Assembly: GCF_031179145.1 (NCBI RefSeq)
Contig: NZ_JAPSIB010000021.1
Location: forward strand, 19,523-71,269
Length of the DNA stretch: 51,747 bases
Direction: 5' to 3'
Source of the DNA: Brevibacterium sp.
GTDB taxonomy: Bacteria; Actinomycetota; Actinomycetes; Actinomycetales; Brevibacteriaceae
Shown: piece after piece, positions 17,266-28,069 of the stretch
Layout: each line of letters begins with the position of its first letter
How positions within the stretch are numbered: position 1 is the stretch's first letter
Made by a program: the position numbers and the translations under genes
The notes under the pieces: generated by a model
Seen by the model: only the letters and a program-made list of their open reading frames with translations
What the model was told of the DNA's origin: nothing
Database searches by the model: none

Positions 17266-18261
17266 ATGTCGTCCCACGATTACAACCGATACAAGGTCGC
17301 TGTCTCCGGCGGTGACATGAGCGTCGGCGTGTGGGAACCGGGTGTCATCGAACCCGGGCCGGTCCCGACGGTGTGTGTCATCCACGGCATCACCTCCAAT
17401 CACCTCTTCTTCGGCGGGCTGGTCTCCGCGCTCCCCGGGGTGCGGGTGATCGGGCCCGACCTGCGCGGGCGCGCCGACTCCCGACTTCTTCCCGGCCCGT
17501 ATGGGATGCGGGCCCACGCCGAGGACGTTCGACGCGTGATCGGGGAATTCGTCGATTCCGGACCGGTGACGCTGGTCGGTCACGCCATGGGCGCCTTCGT
17601 GGCGATGACTCTGGCCGCGATGGCGATGGAGAGCTCCGATCATCGGCACGGCGGTCCGGTGCTCATCGACGGAGGCCTTCCGCTGCCGGTGCCGCAGACG
17701 GGGAATGACGCTGACCGCACCTCTCGCATCCACCCGATCGACGATCTCAATGACGAGGACCTCGATACCGACGATCTCATTGCGGCCGTGCTCGGCCCGT
17801 CGGCCGATCGGCTGAGCATGGAGTTCGACAGTGTGGAGGACTATCTCGCATTCTTCGCAGCCCATCCGGCCTTCGCCGAGGGCATCGACCCGGTGGCGGC
17901 GGAGAGCTTCGTCTACGACCTCGCCGCCAAGGGCGAGGATCGGTTCCAGCCGTCCACGTCCGTCGACACGATGCAGGCCGATTCGGCCGACATGTACACC
18001 GGCGCCGACTACCGCAATTCCCTCGAACGGGTCATGGCCGACGGGCAGAAGGACGTGACCTTCCTGTTCGCAGAACGCGATCTGCTGGCGTCCGAGCCCG
18101 GCCTCTACCCGCCCGGACTCGTCGAGTCCTATTCCGGGATCTGGCCGGAGATGACGGTCGTCGAGGTCGCCGGGACCAACCACTACGACATCCTGCTGAC
18201 GTCCGCGGGCATCGACGCCTGCGCCGCGGCGATCGGCACCACACTCCCGCAGGGGGAGTGA
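17266..18261 (+). CDS. alpha/beta hydrolase-fold protein lacking the nucleophilic Ser
   Basis: A 331-residue protein with a complete alpha/beta hydrolase frame: VCVIHGITSNHLFF (oxyanion turn), GPDLRGRADS, a nucleophile elbow, an acid-type FLFAERDLLASEPG, and a C-terminal GTNHYDILLT carrying the His. The elbow reads VGHAMGAF, so Ala107 stands where Ser is expected; the codon GCC is clear. The protein may be a pseudo-enzyme, a binding protein, or use Ser-independent chemistry like cofactor-free dioxygenases of this fold. The ATG at 17266 follows AAGGGA; a GTG three bases earlier is possible. A TACACT box lies at 17232-17237. It stands alone between terminated prs and rplY. Confidence 0.82.
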   Translation: MSSHDYNRYKVAVSGGDMSVGVWEPGVIEPGPVPTVCVIHGITSNHLFFGGLVSALPGVRVIGPDLRGRADSRLLPGPYGMRAHAEDVRRVIGEFVDSGPVTLVGHAMGAFVAMTLAAMAMESSDHRHGGPVLIDGGLPLPVPQTGNDADRTSRIHPIDDLNDEDLDTDDLIAAVLGPSADRLSMEFDSVEDYLAFFAAHPAFAEGIDPVAAESFVYDLAAKGEDRFQPSTSVDTMQADSADMYTGADYRNSLERVMADGQKDVTFLFAERDLLASEPGLYPPGLVESYSGIWPEMTVVEVAGTNHYDILLTSAGIDACAAAIGTTLPQGE

Positions 18262-18333
18262 GGCGGGCCCCGCAGGCGGAGTGACGCGAGCTCCCGCAGG
18301 CTTTCCGCGCCTGGCTCTGCGGCGATGACCGAA

Positions 18334-18362
18334 TTGGTCAGTTCTGCAGGGTCGACTAGACT
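18334..18362 (+). promoter_or_regulatory. promoter of rplY with long leader
   Basis: TTGGTC (18334-18339), a 17-base spacer, and TAGACT (18357-18362). Transcription would start near 18369, leaving a leader of about 147 bases before rplY. The leader contains a GGAAACTCACGTTTCC hairpin, so autoregulation by the ribosomal protein is possible but not shown. Confidence 0.6.
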
Positions 18363-18515
18363 GGTGGGGTTGCCTCGGCGAGGGAAACTCACGTTTCCGT
18401 TATCGACGCGGTCCTGACCCACATCTGCGAATGTGCACCGAGTGCAGTTCCTTAAGTGAGGATTAAGGCTGTTTCGCCGTGGTGCTTGAAGATAAGTACC
18501 CACGAAGGAGAGAAA

Positions 18516-19106
18516 ATGGCTGACTTCAAACTCATTGCCGAAGCCCGGAACGAATTCGGTAAGGGCGCCGCGCGCAAGATCCGCCGCGCCGGTCGCATCC
18601 CCGCAGTCGTCTACGGCCACGGCGGCGACCCCGTCCACATCTCGCTCGAAGGCCACGCCACCATGCTGGCCCTCAAGCACGCCAATGCCCTGCTCGAGAT
18701 CGAGAGTGCTGACGGCTCGAAGAACGTCCTGGCCATCGCCCGCGACGTGCAGATCGAACCCGTCCGCCGTGAGATCGAGCACCTCGATCTCATCGTCGTC
18801 GAACGCGGAGAGATGATCGAGGTGGACGTGCCGATCCACATCGTCGGAGAGCCCGCTCCCGGCACGATGATCTCGCAGGAGGAGTCGAACATCGTCGTCA
18901 AGGCCGATGCCACGAAGCTGCCCGAGGTCATCGAAGCCTCGATCGAAGGCCGCACCGTCGGTGAGCACGTTCTGGCCAAGGAGATCGAACTGCCGGCAGG
19001 CGTCTCGCTCGTCTCCGACCCCGAGCTCCTCGTCGTCAACGTCGCCGAGCCGACCCGTGAAGAGCCGGAAGACGAGACCGCAACCGAAGAGTCCGCTTCC
19101 GAGTGA
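18516..19106 (+). CDS. rplY: 50S ribosomal protein L25/general stress protein Ctc
   Basis: A 196-residue long-form L25 (CTC type). The N-terminal 5S rRNA-binding domain (residues 1-95) includes NEFGKGAARKIRRAGRIPAVVYGHG. The C-terminal TL5/CTC beta domain (about 100-180) includes PVRREIEHLDLIVVERGE and ELPAGVSLVSDPELLVVNV. An acidic tail follows. It binds 5S rRNA in the large subunit. The ATG at 18516 has GAAGGAGAG upstream. A promoter lies 150 bases upstream and a strong hairpin follows the gene. Confidence 0.95.
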   Translation: MADFKLIAEARNEFGKGAARKIRRAGRIPAVVYGHGGDPVHISLEGHATMLALKHANALLEIESADGSKNVLAIARDVQIEPVRREIEHLDLIVVERGEMIEVDVPIHIVGEPAPGTMISQEESNIVVKADATKLPEVIEASIEGRTVGEHVLAKEIELPAGVSLVSDPELLVVNVAEPTREEPEDETATEESASE

Positions 19107-19149
19107 TCGGATGATCACCGCAGAGGAGACTCTGCACTGACTCAAGGCA

Positions 19150-19181
19150 ACGGCGGGCCATGTGCGAACATGGCCCGCCGT
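19150..19181 (+). terminator. hairpin after rplY
   Basis: ACGGCGGGCCATGT (19150-19163) pairs perfectly with 19168-19181 around GCGA. The stem can extend outward with CTCAAG (19141-19146) and CTTGAG (19183-19188). It is an intrinsic terminator with only a short T stretch. Confidence 0.8.
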
Positions 19182-19240
19182 ACTTGAGTCGCCGAGGATG
19201 CGCGAAGTCCCACCACCTGAGCTGAAGCGAGCGGGAGCAC

Positions 19241-19840
19241 ATGGCGAACGAACCCTGGCTGATCTTCGGTCTCGGAAATCCGGGGCCCACATACGAATCC
19301 ACCCGACACAACATCGGGCAGATGGTCGTCGCCGAACTCGCCTCGCGAGCCGGCATCAAGCTGGGCCGCAGCAAGCTGCGCGCCAACGTCGGCACCGGGC
19401 GGCTGCCGGTCGGGTCCCGGCCCGGGGTCCCCGGTCCCCGAATCGTGCTCGCCACCTCGACCGGGTATATGAACGAGTCGGGCGGGCCGGTACGGCAGGT
19501 GATGGACTTCTACTCGATCCCGGTCGAACGGATCATCGCGATCCACGACGACGTGGACCTGCCCTTCGATTCGATCAGGGCAAAGGTCGGCGGAGGAGAG
19601 GGCGGACACAACGGACTGCGATCGATGACGTCGGTGCTGGGCACCAAGGACTACGCGCGGATCCGGGCGGGGGTGGGTCGCCCCGCCGGCCGTCAGGACA
19701 CCGCCGACTACGTGCTCAAGCCGTTCTCCAAGGAGGAGCGCACGATCCTGCCGATCTTCGTCTCGGACCTCGCCGACGCGGTGGAGCTCTACATCAGCGA
19801 GGGACTGCTCGCCGTGCAGCAGAAATATCACTCACGCTGA
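19241..19840 (+). CDS. pth: peptidyl-tRNA hydrolase
   Basis: Releases peptides from stalled peptidyl-tRNA in the cytosol. The family core is intact: GLGNPGPTYESTRHNIG with Asn13 and catalytic His23, YMNESGGPV, the HDDVDLPFDSIR aspartate, and GGGEGGHNGLRSM. At 199 residues it is of normal length. The ATG at 19241 follows GCGGGAG. The gene converges with the rhomboid gene, and the two overlap by 9 bases at their 3' ends. Confidence 0.96.
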   Translation: MANEPWLIFGLGNPGPTYESTRHNIGQMVVAELASRAGIKLGRSKLRANVGTGRLPVGSRPGVPGPRIVLATSTGYMNESGGPVRQVMDFYSIPVERIIAIHDDVDLPFDSIRAKVGGGEGGHNGLRSMTSVLGTKDYARIRAGVGRPAGRQDTADYVLKPFSKEERTILPIFVSDLADAVELYISEGLLAVQQKYHSR

Positions 19841-20560
19841 CGGCGACGGCGCTTTCCGGCGATGGATGACGCGGGCCGCGATCACACCGCCGACGAATCC
19901 GAACAGGTGACCCTGCCAGGATATGCCGTTGTCCTGCGGGAGCATTCCGAACACCATCGCCGCTCCATAGGTGATGAAGACGAAGAGTCCTATCGTGAAG
20001 TAGATGATCTTGCGGAGCACGTCGTCGGTGAACCAGGTGCGCACGGCCAGGTAGCCGAAGAAGCCGAAGATGACTCCGGAGGCGCCCACGATGTGCTGGC
20101 CCGGGAGGGTGGTCAGCCAGGACCCGAGGCCCGAGACCAGAGCGGTGATGGCGGTGACCACCCAGAACCTGCGTGCGCCCTCGACGGCGATGAAGAGACC
20201 GAGGATCACGAACGGGAAGGTGTTGGCGGTGAGGTGGTTGAAGCCGGAGTGCAGCAGCGGGGAGGTGACGAGACCGTAGAGCGAGACCGGGTTCCAGGAC
20301 TCCAGTCCGAAGAGATCGATGTTGATGGGCAGAATTGCGTCGACGATCTCGAGCACCCACATGATGGCGAGGAGCACGAAGACGGGAACGAATCGGGACA
20401 GGTGGTGGTCTCCGTTCAGCAGGTCTCGCGGAGCTGGAATCCGACGCCCACCCTGGGGCGGTACCCCGCCCACCGGCGACGATGCGTGAGGGGTGGAATC
20501 AGTGCCGAACAAGTACCGTGCTTCGGAGGCGGAGAAGTGCGGGGACTGATCTGATCTCAT
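19832..20560 (-). CDS. rhomboid-family intramembrane serine protease
   Basis: A 242-residue protein with a soluble N-terminus of about 55 residues, then six or so membrane segments. The rhomboid catalytic dyad is visible: Ser161 in GASGVIFGFFGY and His218 in WQGHLFGFVGG. The L1-region motif HSGFNHLTANTF supplies the conserved His/Asn (His104, Asn108). It cleaves membrane-anchored substrates within the bilayer; targets are unknown. The ATG at 20560 is preferred, with GAGGA upstream. A TTG at 20581 would add seven residues without a ribosome-binding site. Its 3' end overlaps pth. Confidence 0.92.
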   Translation of the reverse strand: MRSDQSPHFSASEARYLFGTDSTPHASSPVGGVPPQGGRRIPAPRDLLNGDHHLSRFVPVFVLLAIMWVLEIVDAILPINIDLFGLESWNPVSLYGLVTSPLLHSGFNHLTANTFPFVILGLFIAVEGARRFWVVTAITALVSGLGSWLTTLPGQHIVGASGVIFGFFGYLAVRTWFTDDVLRKIIYFTIGLFVFITYGAAMVFGMLPQDNGISWQGHLFGFVGGVIAARVIHRRKAPSPSA

Positions 20561-20777
20561 ACCTTGATTGTCCTCGATCAAGATTGGAGAACACCGAATA
20601 ACGGGGGTATGCGCCCAATCGTTTCCGATCCGTTAGGCCTGTTATCCGTTCGAGATCCTCCGGTCTCCATCCGGTCGAGACGTACCTGCCTCCACCCGAC
20701 CAAGACGTGCCCGTCTCGCGCTTGAGAGGTATCTGTCTGTGTCAGCGATCATCCACTGAAGTGTCAGCGCGGTGTTC

Positions 20778-20783
20778 TAGACT
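20778..20783 (+). promoter_or_regulatory. -10 box of leaderless promoter for mfd
   Basis: TAGACT, then TGTCAG, then the GTG start of mfd at 20790. The six-base spacing implies that transcription begins on the start codon. No Shine-Dalgarno is present. Confidence 0.6.
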
Positions 20784-20789
20784 TGTCAG

Positions 20790-23700
20790 GTGCTCAACGG
20801 ACTCGATCTCACACGCCAGAACCCGACCATCAATGACCTCGTCGAAGCGTTCTCCGACCCGAGTACGACTGGCGGCACGATCGACGCGATCAAGGGTCTG
20901 TGGCCTTCGATCCTACGTCGCACCGTGGAGACAGCACGCCGCGAGTCGGGAACCCCCGCACCGCAGCTCATCGTCACCGCCACGACCCGTGAGGCCGAGG
21001 ACCTGGCCCGATCGATGGCGGACTGGATCCCGGCCGAATCCATCGCAGTCTTCCCCAGCTGGGAGACTCTGCCCCATGAGAAGCTCTCACCGCGCTCGGA
21101 CACGGTGGGCCAACGGTTGTCGATCCTGCGCCGGCTCGCCCACCCGACACCGGGCCAGGAGCTCTCGCTCATCATCGCCCCCGTTCGTGCCTTCCTCCAA
21201 CCCCTCGTCAAGGGCCTGGGGGAGATCGCACCGGTCGAAGTGGCACAGGGCGATGAATACGACATCGACGACCTCGCGCAGCGGCTGACCGAACTCGCCT
21301 ACTCCCGCGTCGACATGGTGTCCCGCCGAGGTGAATATGCCGTCCGCGGCGGCATCGTCGACGTCTTCCCGTCGACGGCCGACCATGCGCTGCGCATTGA
21401 GTTCTTCGGCGACGAGATCGATGAGATCCGCGAGTTCTCCGTCGCCGATCAGCGGTCCATCCCCGCTGACCCCGACGCCGCGCCCCTGACTCTCACCGCA
21501 CCGCCCTGCCGGGAGCTGCTGCTCACCGATTCGGTCCGACAGCGCGCCGCCGCGCTGGCTCCGACCCTGCCGGCCGCGGCCGACATGCTCGAGAAGATCG
21601 CCGGTGGAGTCGCGGTCGAAGGGATGGAATCGCTCTCGGCCGTGCTCTCCGATGGCATGGAGCCCATCATCGCCCTCCTGCCCGCGGGCACGAAGATCAT
21701 CCTCACCGAGCCCGAACGCGTCCACGCCCGGGCCGCCGATCTCGTCGTGACGACCAACGAGTTCCTCGAAGCCGCCTGGTCGGGAGCCGCCGCTGGCGGC
21801 GAATCACCCATCGACCTCTCCGCGGCGACCTTCCGCACGGTCGAGGAGATGAAGGAAGGCGCTCAGCTCATCGGCCTCGCCTGGTGGGAGATCGGCGGAT
21901 TCTCCACCGATGCGGAGCTCGCTTCGCCGAGCGACAACGTATTCACCATCCCCGCCCGCGTCCCGCGCGGGTACGCCGGAGACGTCGAGGCGATCCTCGC
22001 CGACGTCAGGGGACTCATCCACGACAAGTGGCGCGTCCTCGTCCTCACCGAAGGGCACGGACCGGGCACGCGCATGGTCGAGGTGTTCTCCGAGGCGGGA
22101 GTGCCGGCGACCTTCATCGACGATCCCACCGACCTCGCCGAGGCGGTCGTCACGGTGACGACGGCAGCGCCGTTCGGCGGCTTCGTCTTCGACGATCTCA
22201 GACTCGCCGTGCTCACCGAAGCCGACGTGCTCGGGCGGGCCGCGGCCACCTCGACGCGGGACATGCGCAGGCTGCCGACCCGCCGTAAGCGCAACCAGGT
22301 CGACCCGCTCAACCTCAAGCCCGGTGACTTCGTCGTCCACGAACAGCACGGCGTCGGCAAGTTCGTCGAGATGACCCAGCGCACCAGCGGCAAGGGTGCG
22401 AACAAGCACACCCGCGAATATCTCATCATCGAGTACGCGCCCGCCAAACGCGGTCAGCCCGGCGACCGGCTCTACGTGCCCAGCGACTCCCTCGACCAGG
22501 TCAGCCGGTACGTCGGGGGAGAGAACCCCAGCCTCAACAAGATGGGCGGAGCCGACTGGCAGAACACCAAGTCCAAGGCTCGCAAGGCGGTCAAGGAGAT
22601 CGCCGGAGAGCTCGTCCGCCTCTACTCGGCCAGGCAGGCGACCGAAGGCCATGCCTTCGGACCCGACACCCCCTGGCAGCGTGAACTCGAGGACGCGTTC
22701 CACTACGTCGAGACGAACGACCAGCTGACGACGATCGACGAGGTCAAGGCCGACATGGAGAAGTCGGTGCCGATGGACCGACTGATCTGCGGCGACGTCG
22801 GCTACGGCAAGACGGAGATCGCGGTGCGCGCCGCATTCAAGGCGATTCAGGATGGCAAGCAGGTTGCCGTGCTCGTGCCCACGACGCTGCTCGTCCAGCA
22901 GCACTATGAGACCTTCGTCGAACGCTACTCGGGGTTCCCCGTCACCGTCGGCGCCCTGTCGCGGTTCCAGACGAAGCAGGAATCGGACAAGGTCGTCGAG
23001 GATCTTGCAGACGGCAGGCTCGATCTGGTCATCGGCACCCACCGGCTGCTCAGCGGTGAGGTGCGGTTCAAGAACCTCGGTCTCGTCATCATCGATGAGG
23101 AGCAGCGCTTCGGCGTCGAGCACAAGGAAACGCTCAAGGCGATGCGAACGAACGTCGACGTCCTCGCGATGTCAGCGACCCCGATCCCGCGCACCCTGGA
23201 GATGGCGGTCACCGGCATCCGGGAGATGTCGACCCTGGCCACCCCGCCGGAGGAGCGTCACCCGGTGCTCACCTACGTGGGCAGGTACGACGACAAGCAG
23301 ATCAAGGCCGCGATCCGACGTGAGCTCATGCGCGAGGGGCAGGTCTTCTACATCCACAACAAGGTCAGGGACATCGAGGCCATCGCCGCCCACATCGCCG
23401 AACTCGTCCCCGAGGCGCGGATCGCGATCGCGCACGGGAAGATGAATGAGCAGCGCCTCGAGCAGGTCATCGTGGACTTCTGGGAGAAGAAGTTCGACGT
23501 GCTCGTGTGCACGACGATCGTCGAGACCGGAATCGACATCTCGAACGCGAACACCCTCATCATCGATCAGGCAGACCGCTTCGGCCTCTCGCAGCTCCAT
23601 CAGCTGCGCGGACGAGTGGGCCGCGGACGAGAACGCGCCTACGCCTACTTCCTCTACCCGCGGGAGACCCAGCTGACGGAGACCGCCCACGACCGGCTGA

Positions 23701-24380
23701 CGACCCTGGCCGCCCACACGGAGCTCGGGGCCGGAATGCAGGTGGCGATGAAGGACCTCGAGATCCGCGGAGCCGGCAACCTCCTCGGTGGTCAGCAGTC
23801 CGGACACATCGAAGGGGTCGGCTTCGACCTCTACGTGCGGCTCGTCGGCGAGGCGGTCGCGAACTTCCGTGGTGAGGCCACCGAACCCGAAGCGGAGATG
23901 CGGATCGAACTGCCTGTCGACGCGCACCTGCCCGCCGAATACGTCGAACACGAGCGTCTCCGTCTCGAGGCCTACCGGAAGCTCGCCGCCGCGGCCAACG
24001 AGGAGGAGCTGCGGGAGGTCCTCGACGAACTCGTCGACCGCTACGGTCCTTGCCCCGACCCGGTGGGCGTGCTCGCCGATGTCGCCCGACTGCGGATCCG
24101 GGCCAAGGCCTCGGGCATCAACGACATCGTCATGCAGGGCAACTTCATCCGGTTCGGACCGGTGGAGCTGGCCGACTCACAGGTCGTGCGGCTCAAACGT
24201 CTGTACCCGAAGTCGCTGCTCAAACCCACGATCCGCTCGGTGCTCGTGCCGAAGCCGATGACCGGGGACGGCTTCGGGGCGAAGGAGATGACCGACTCCG
24301 ACATCCTCCGCTGGGCCCACCAGTTCCTCGACGCGATCGTCCCCGTGGTCGAATCCGAACCCGTCGGGGTGGGCGGATGA
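20790..24380 (+). CDS. mfd: transcription-repair coupling factor
   Basis: A 1196-residue DNA translocase that removes stalled RNA polymerase and recruits UvrA. Domain order: UvrB-homology region (MVSRRGEYAVRGGIVDVFP, about residues 175-195); RNAP-interaction CarD-like domain (FVVHEQHGVGKFVEM, about 513-527); RecG-like helicase with Walker A GDVGYGKTE (668-676), DEEQ box (769-772) and SATPIPRTLEM; then TRG motif region and C-terminal TRCF domain. It is full length. The GTG start is leaderless. The next gene, mazG, overlaps its stop by ATGA. Confidence 0.97.
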   Translation: MLNGLDLTRQNPTINDLVEAFSDPSTTGGTIDAIKGLWPSILRRTVETARRESGTPAPQLIVTATTREAEDLARSMADWIPAESIAVFPSWETLPHEKLSPRSDTVGQRLSILRRLAHPTPGQELSLIIAPVRAFLQPLVKGLGEIAPVEVAQGDEYDIDDLAQRLTELAYSRVDMVSRRGEYAVRGGIVDVFPSTADHALRIEFFGDEIDEIREFSVADQRSIPADPDAAPLTLTAPPCRELLLTDSVRQRAAALAPTLPAAADMLEKIAGGVAVEGMESLSAVLSDGMEPIIALLPAGTKIILTEPERVHARAADLVVTTNEFLEAAWSGAAAGGESPIDLSAATFRTVEEMKEGAQLIGLAWWEIGGFSTDAELASPSDNVFTIPARVPRGYAGDVEAILADVRGLIHDKWRVLVLTEGHGPGTRMVEVFSEAGVPATFIDDPTDLAEAVVTVTTAAPFGGFVFDDLRLAVLTEADVLGRAAATSTRDMRRLPTRRKRNQVDPLNLKPGDFVVHEQHGVGKFVEMTQRTSGKGANKHTREYLIIEYAPAKRGQPGDRLYVPSDSLDQVSRYVGGENPSLNKMGGADWQNTKSKARKAVKEIAGELVRLYSARQATEGHAFGPDTPWQRELEDAFHYVETNDQLTTIDEVKADMEKSVPMDRLICGDVGYGKTEIAVRAAFKAIQDGKQVAVLVPTTLLVQQHYETFVERYSGFPVTVGALSRFQTKQESDKVVEDLADGRLDLVIGTHRLLSGEVRFKNLGLVIIDEEQRFGVEHKETLKAMRTNVDVLAMSATPIPRTLEMAVTGIREMSTLATPPEERHPVLTYVGRYDDKQIKAAIRRELMREGQVFYIHNKVRDIEAIAAHIAELVPEARIAIAHGKMNEQRLEQVIVDFWEKKFDVLVCTTIVETGIDISNANTLIIDQADRFGLSQLHQLRGRVGRGRERAYAYFLYPRETQLTETAHDRLTTLAAHTELGAGMQVAMKDLEIRGAGNLLGGQQSGHIEGVGFDLYVRLVGEAVANFRGEATEPEAEMRIELPVDAHLPAEYVEHERLRLEAYRKLAAAANEEELREVLDELVDRYGPCPDPVGVLADVARLRIRAKASGINDIVMQGNFIRFGPVELADSQVVRLKRLYPKSLLKPTIRSVLVPKPMTGDGFGAKEMTDSDILRWAHQFLDAIVPVVESEPVGVGG

Positions 24381-24865
24381 CGGGCCGGCCGGGCACCGAC
24401 GGGGTCGTTGCGGCCATGGCTGCGCTGCGGAGACGCTGCCCGTGGTCGAGCGCTCAGGACCACGGCAGCCTGGAGAAGTTCGCGCGTGAGGAGACCGAAG
24501 AGCTCATCGAAGCCCTCGAAGACTACCGGGAGGAGCCGAGCGCGGCCCACCGTGATTCGCTGATCGAAGAGCTCGGCGACGTCTTCTACCAGGTGCTGTT
24601 CCACTCGGCGCTGCTCGACGAAAGCAGCGCCGCCGGCCCGGATGACTCCCGTGCCGTCGGTTCGGACGGGGAGGGCACGGACGTTCGGTACGGTGGAACG
24701 CTGCAACTCATCATCGACAGGCTCGAGGAGAAGCTCATCCGCAGGCACCCGTTCGCCTTCGGCGAGGACGCGGAGGACGGCCGGATGGCGCCGCTGGCCG
24801 ACGTCGAAGCCGAGTACACGCGCATCAAATCCCTCGAGAGGCAACGGAAGGACGCGCAGCAGTGA
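24377..24865 (+). CDS. mazG: MazG-family nucleoside triphosphate pyrophosphohydrolase
   Basis: A 162-residue single-domain MazG-like all-alpha NTP pyrophosphohydrolase that hydrolyses NTPs or dNTPs to monophosphates as house-cleaning. Diagnostic sequence: RRRCPWSSAQDHGSLEKFAR, the Mg-binding acidic helix EETEELIEALED, and EELGDVFYQVLFHSAL. A Gly/Asp-rich insertion (about residues 80-110) separates the core helices from RLEEKLIRRHPFAFGE. It starts inside the mfd stop (ATGA) and its own stop overlaps the next start (GTGA), so three genes are coupled. Confidence 0.9.
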   Translation: MTGRPGTDGVVAAMAALRRRCPWSSAQDHGSLEKFAREETEELIEALEDYREEPSAAHRDSLIEELGDVFYQVLFHSALLDESSAAGPDDSRAVGSDGEGTDVRYGGTLQLIIDRLEEKLIRRHPFAFGEDAEDGRMAPLADVEAEYTRIKSLERQRKDAQQ

Positions 24866-25776
24866 GCCTGGACAGAATCGACATCGAAGGCACCTTCAAC
24901 TTCCGGGACATCGGGGGAGCACCGGTTGCCGCCCCGGCGACGGTCGCCGCGATCGCCGTCGCCGCTGACAGTCATCCGGGCACCGCCTCGGCGGACGATT
25001 GGCGCCTGGGCAGCTCGGGTATGTCCGACGCGGACGCAGCGGTCACCTCGGCGAGGGGATACTCCGTGACCACGGGAACGGTGTTCCGGGCGGACGGCCT
25101 CGCTCAGCTCACCGACAAGGCGCGCGCCGACCTCGTCCGACTCGGAATCAGCACGGTCATCGATCTGCGTGACATCGGTGAGCGGGCGAACCTGCCCGAC
25201 GCCCTCGATGGCCTCGACGTGGAGTACATCGAACTGCCCGTCTTCGGTGACCTCTTCTTCCCCGTGAAGCGCCAGAGCCGAGAGGAGATGAAAGCGGCGG
25301 CGGAGGCCACTGGCATGGATCTCTCCGAACGGTCACTGGAGAAGATCTACGAACTCATGATCTCGCACTTCGGGTCCAGACTGGCGCTCGCGGTCGACGC
25401 GATCGCCGAGCACGCCGAGGCGGGAGTCGTCTTCCACTGCTCGGCCGGCAAGGATCGCACCGGTGTGGTCGCGGCTTTCATCCACGAACTCCTCGGTGTC
25501 GGCCGTGACGACATCCTCGCCGAGTACTCCGCCACCCAGCAGCACCTGTCCGGTGCGTTCCTCGAGGCGATCATGAGGAACTTCGCCGATGCCGGCATCT
25601 CGGGGGACCTCGCGACCACCGCGACGGCCGCGCCGCCGGAGCTGCTGGCGACAACCCTCGACCGCATCCTCGACGATTACGGGAACCGCGGAATCGAGGG
25701 GTACCTGCTCGACCACGGGATGGACCCGCAGACTCCGACGCTCCTGCGTCAGGCCCTTGTCGTGCCCACGGACTGA
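24862..25776 (+). CDS. tyrosine phosphatase of the MptpB type
   Basis: A 304-residue protein of the Tyr_phosphatase2 family. The P-loop is HCSAGKDRTG with Cys193 and Arg199 (C-x5-R), where the Lys-Asp pair is typical of MptpB-like phosphatases with activity on phospho-amino acids and phosphoinositides. An N-terminal GTFNFRDIGG and a central VIDLRDIGERA are also family hallmarks. The N-terminal domain carries about 40 extra residues (ATVAAIAVAADSHPG region). The GTG at 24862 overlaps the mazG stop. In pathogens a homologue is secreted, but no signal peptide is present here. Confidence 0.88.
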   Translation: MSLDRIDIEGTFNFRDIGGAPVAAPATVAAIAVAADSHPGTASADDWRLGSSGMSDADAAVTSARGYSVTTGTVFRADGLAQLTDKARADLVRLGISTVIDLRDIGERANLPDALDGLDVEYIELPVFGDLFFPVKRQSREEMKAAAEATGMDLSERSLEKIYELMISHFGSRLALAVDAIAEHAEAGVVFHCSAGKDRTGVVAAFIHELLGVGRDDILAEYSATQQHLSGAFLEAIMRNFADAGISGDLATTATAAPPELLATTLDRILDDYGNRGIEGYLLDHGMDPQTPTLLRQALVVPTD

Positions 25777-25834
25777 GACGTTGGCGCAGACCGGGGACGC
25801 CCCTGCGGACCGGGGTCGTGCCCATGGACTGAGA

Positions 25835-27195
<1,361 letters not shown>

Positions 27196-27255
27196 TTCCT
27201 GAGCTTGAGCCCGGAGGTCTGACCGTCTGACGGTGGGACCCGAGACCCGGATCCT

Positions 27256-27308
27256 CGCCGAGGCGGGGGTGAAGTGAGCTGATCGCTCGCTTCACCCCCG
27301 CCTCGGCG
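27256..27308 (+). terminator. 24-bp hairpin after eno
   Basis: A 24-base arm (27256-27279) starting CGCCGAGGCGGGGGTGAAG pairs with 27285-27308 around a five-base loop, with a single G-T pair, and is followed by TT. It is one of three terminators here whose outer stem is CGCCGAGG. Confidence 0.88.
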
Positions 27309-28014
27309 TTTCAGAGTCAACCTCATTTCATACCGGCAGCCCTCAGTCCTCCCCGCGGCTTCGCGCTTCGCACCGTTGAATCTGTTCTCCACCCGTGCAA
27401 GGGGGTGTATTGCGGCTGCCGGTACCCATGCCGGGGTGGGAACTCATGCGATCCGCATCAACTCCCTCCTTATCTCGATGAACCTTCGCTCCTGGAAGAG
27501 TTCCTTCCAACTGATGCGGATCACCAGATAGCCGAGGTCGCGCAGCCACTGTTCGCGTCGACGTTCCTTTTCGAGCTCCTCACGCGGAACGCCGGAGTTC
27601 AGGTACAGCTTGCCGATGCCGTCGACCTCAACGATGAGCCGGGCGCTTCTGTGGCAGAAGTCGACGCGGATGTCTCTCGACAGTGATTCGTGCCTGAAGA
27701 CCACCTGCGGTTCCATTCCGGTGATTCCGTACTGGAAGAAGCGGACGGCGGCGATCGACTCCGCCGGGGACTCGCGTCTTGCGTCAGTCAGGTCCAGAGC
27801 CAATCTCATCTTCTTCGTGTTCCTCTTCTTCGTGCACTGATCGGGCGCTGCGAGGATCGTCTCCATGCTGGTGAGCTTTCGATGGAAGGCGCTGTCGAGC
27901 ATCGCCACCGAGATGTCGAGGTTGTAGTGGCGAGCCACGTCGATGAGCGTCCGTTCAAGGGTGGTCACGAGAATTCCGCCGATTCGGACTTGGTGCTGTG
28001 CTGGCACCGTGCGA

Positions 28015-28069
28015 CCGCAATTCCTACCTCTGCATAGGGGTGTTCTGCCGCTGACTGTAGAAGTTGCGG
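28015..28069. repeat. imperfect inverted repeat at the DUF559 break point
   Basis: CCGCAATTCCTAC (28015-28027) is an 11/13 inverted match to GTAGAAGTTGCGG (28057-28069). The pair encloses 29 bases and lies where similarity to DUF559 proteins ends. It could be a REP-like element. Confidence 0.6.

Noticed and set aside
21804..23123. 439-codon open frame antisense to mfd
   Set aside because: Mirror frame of mfd third-position G/C bias; no motif and no ribosome-binding site.
24862..25776. Secreted virulence phosphatase
   Set aside because: It resembles MptpB, but there is no signal peptide and it lies in a housekeeping operon, so a secreted role is unsupported.
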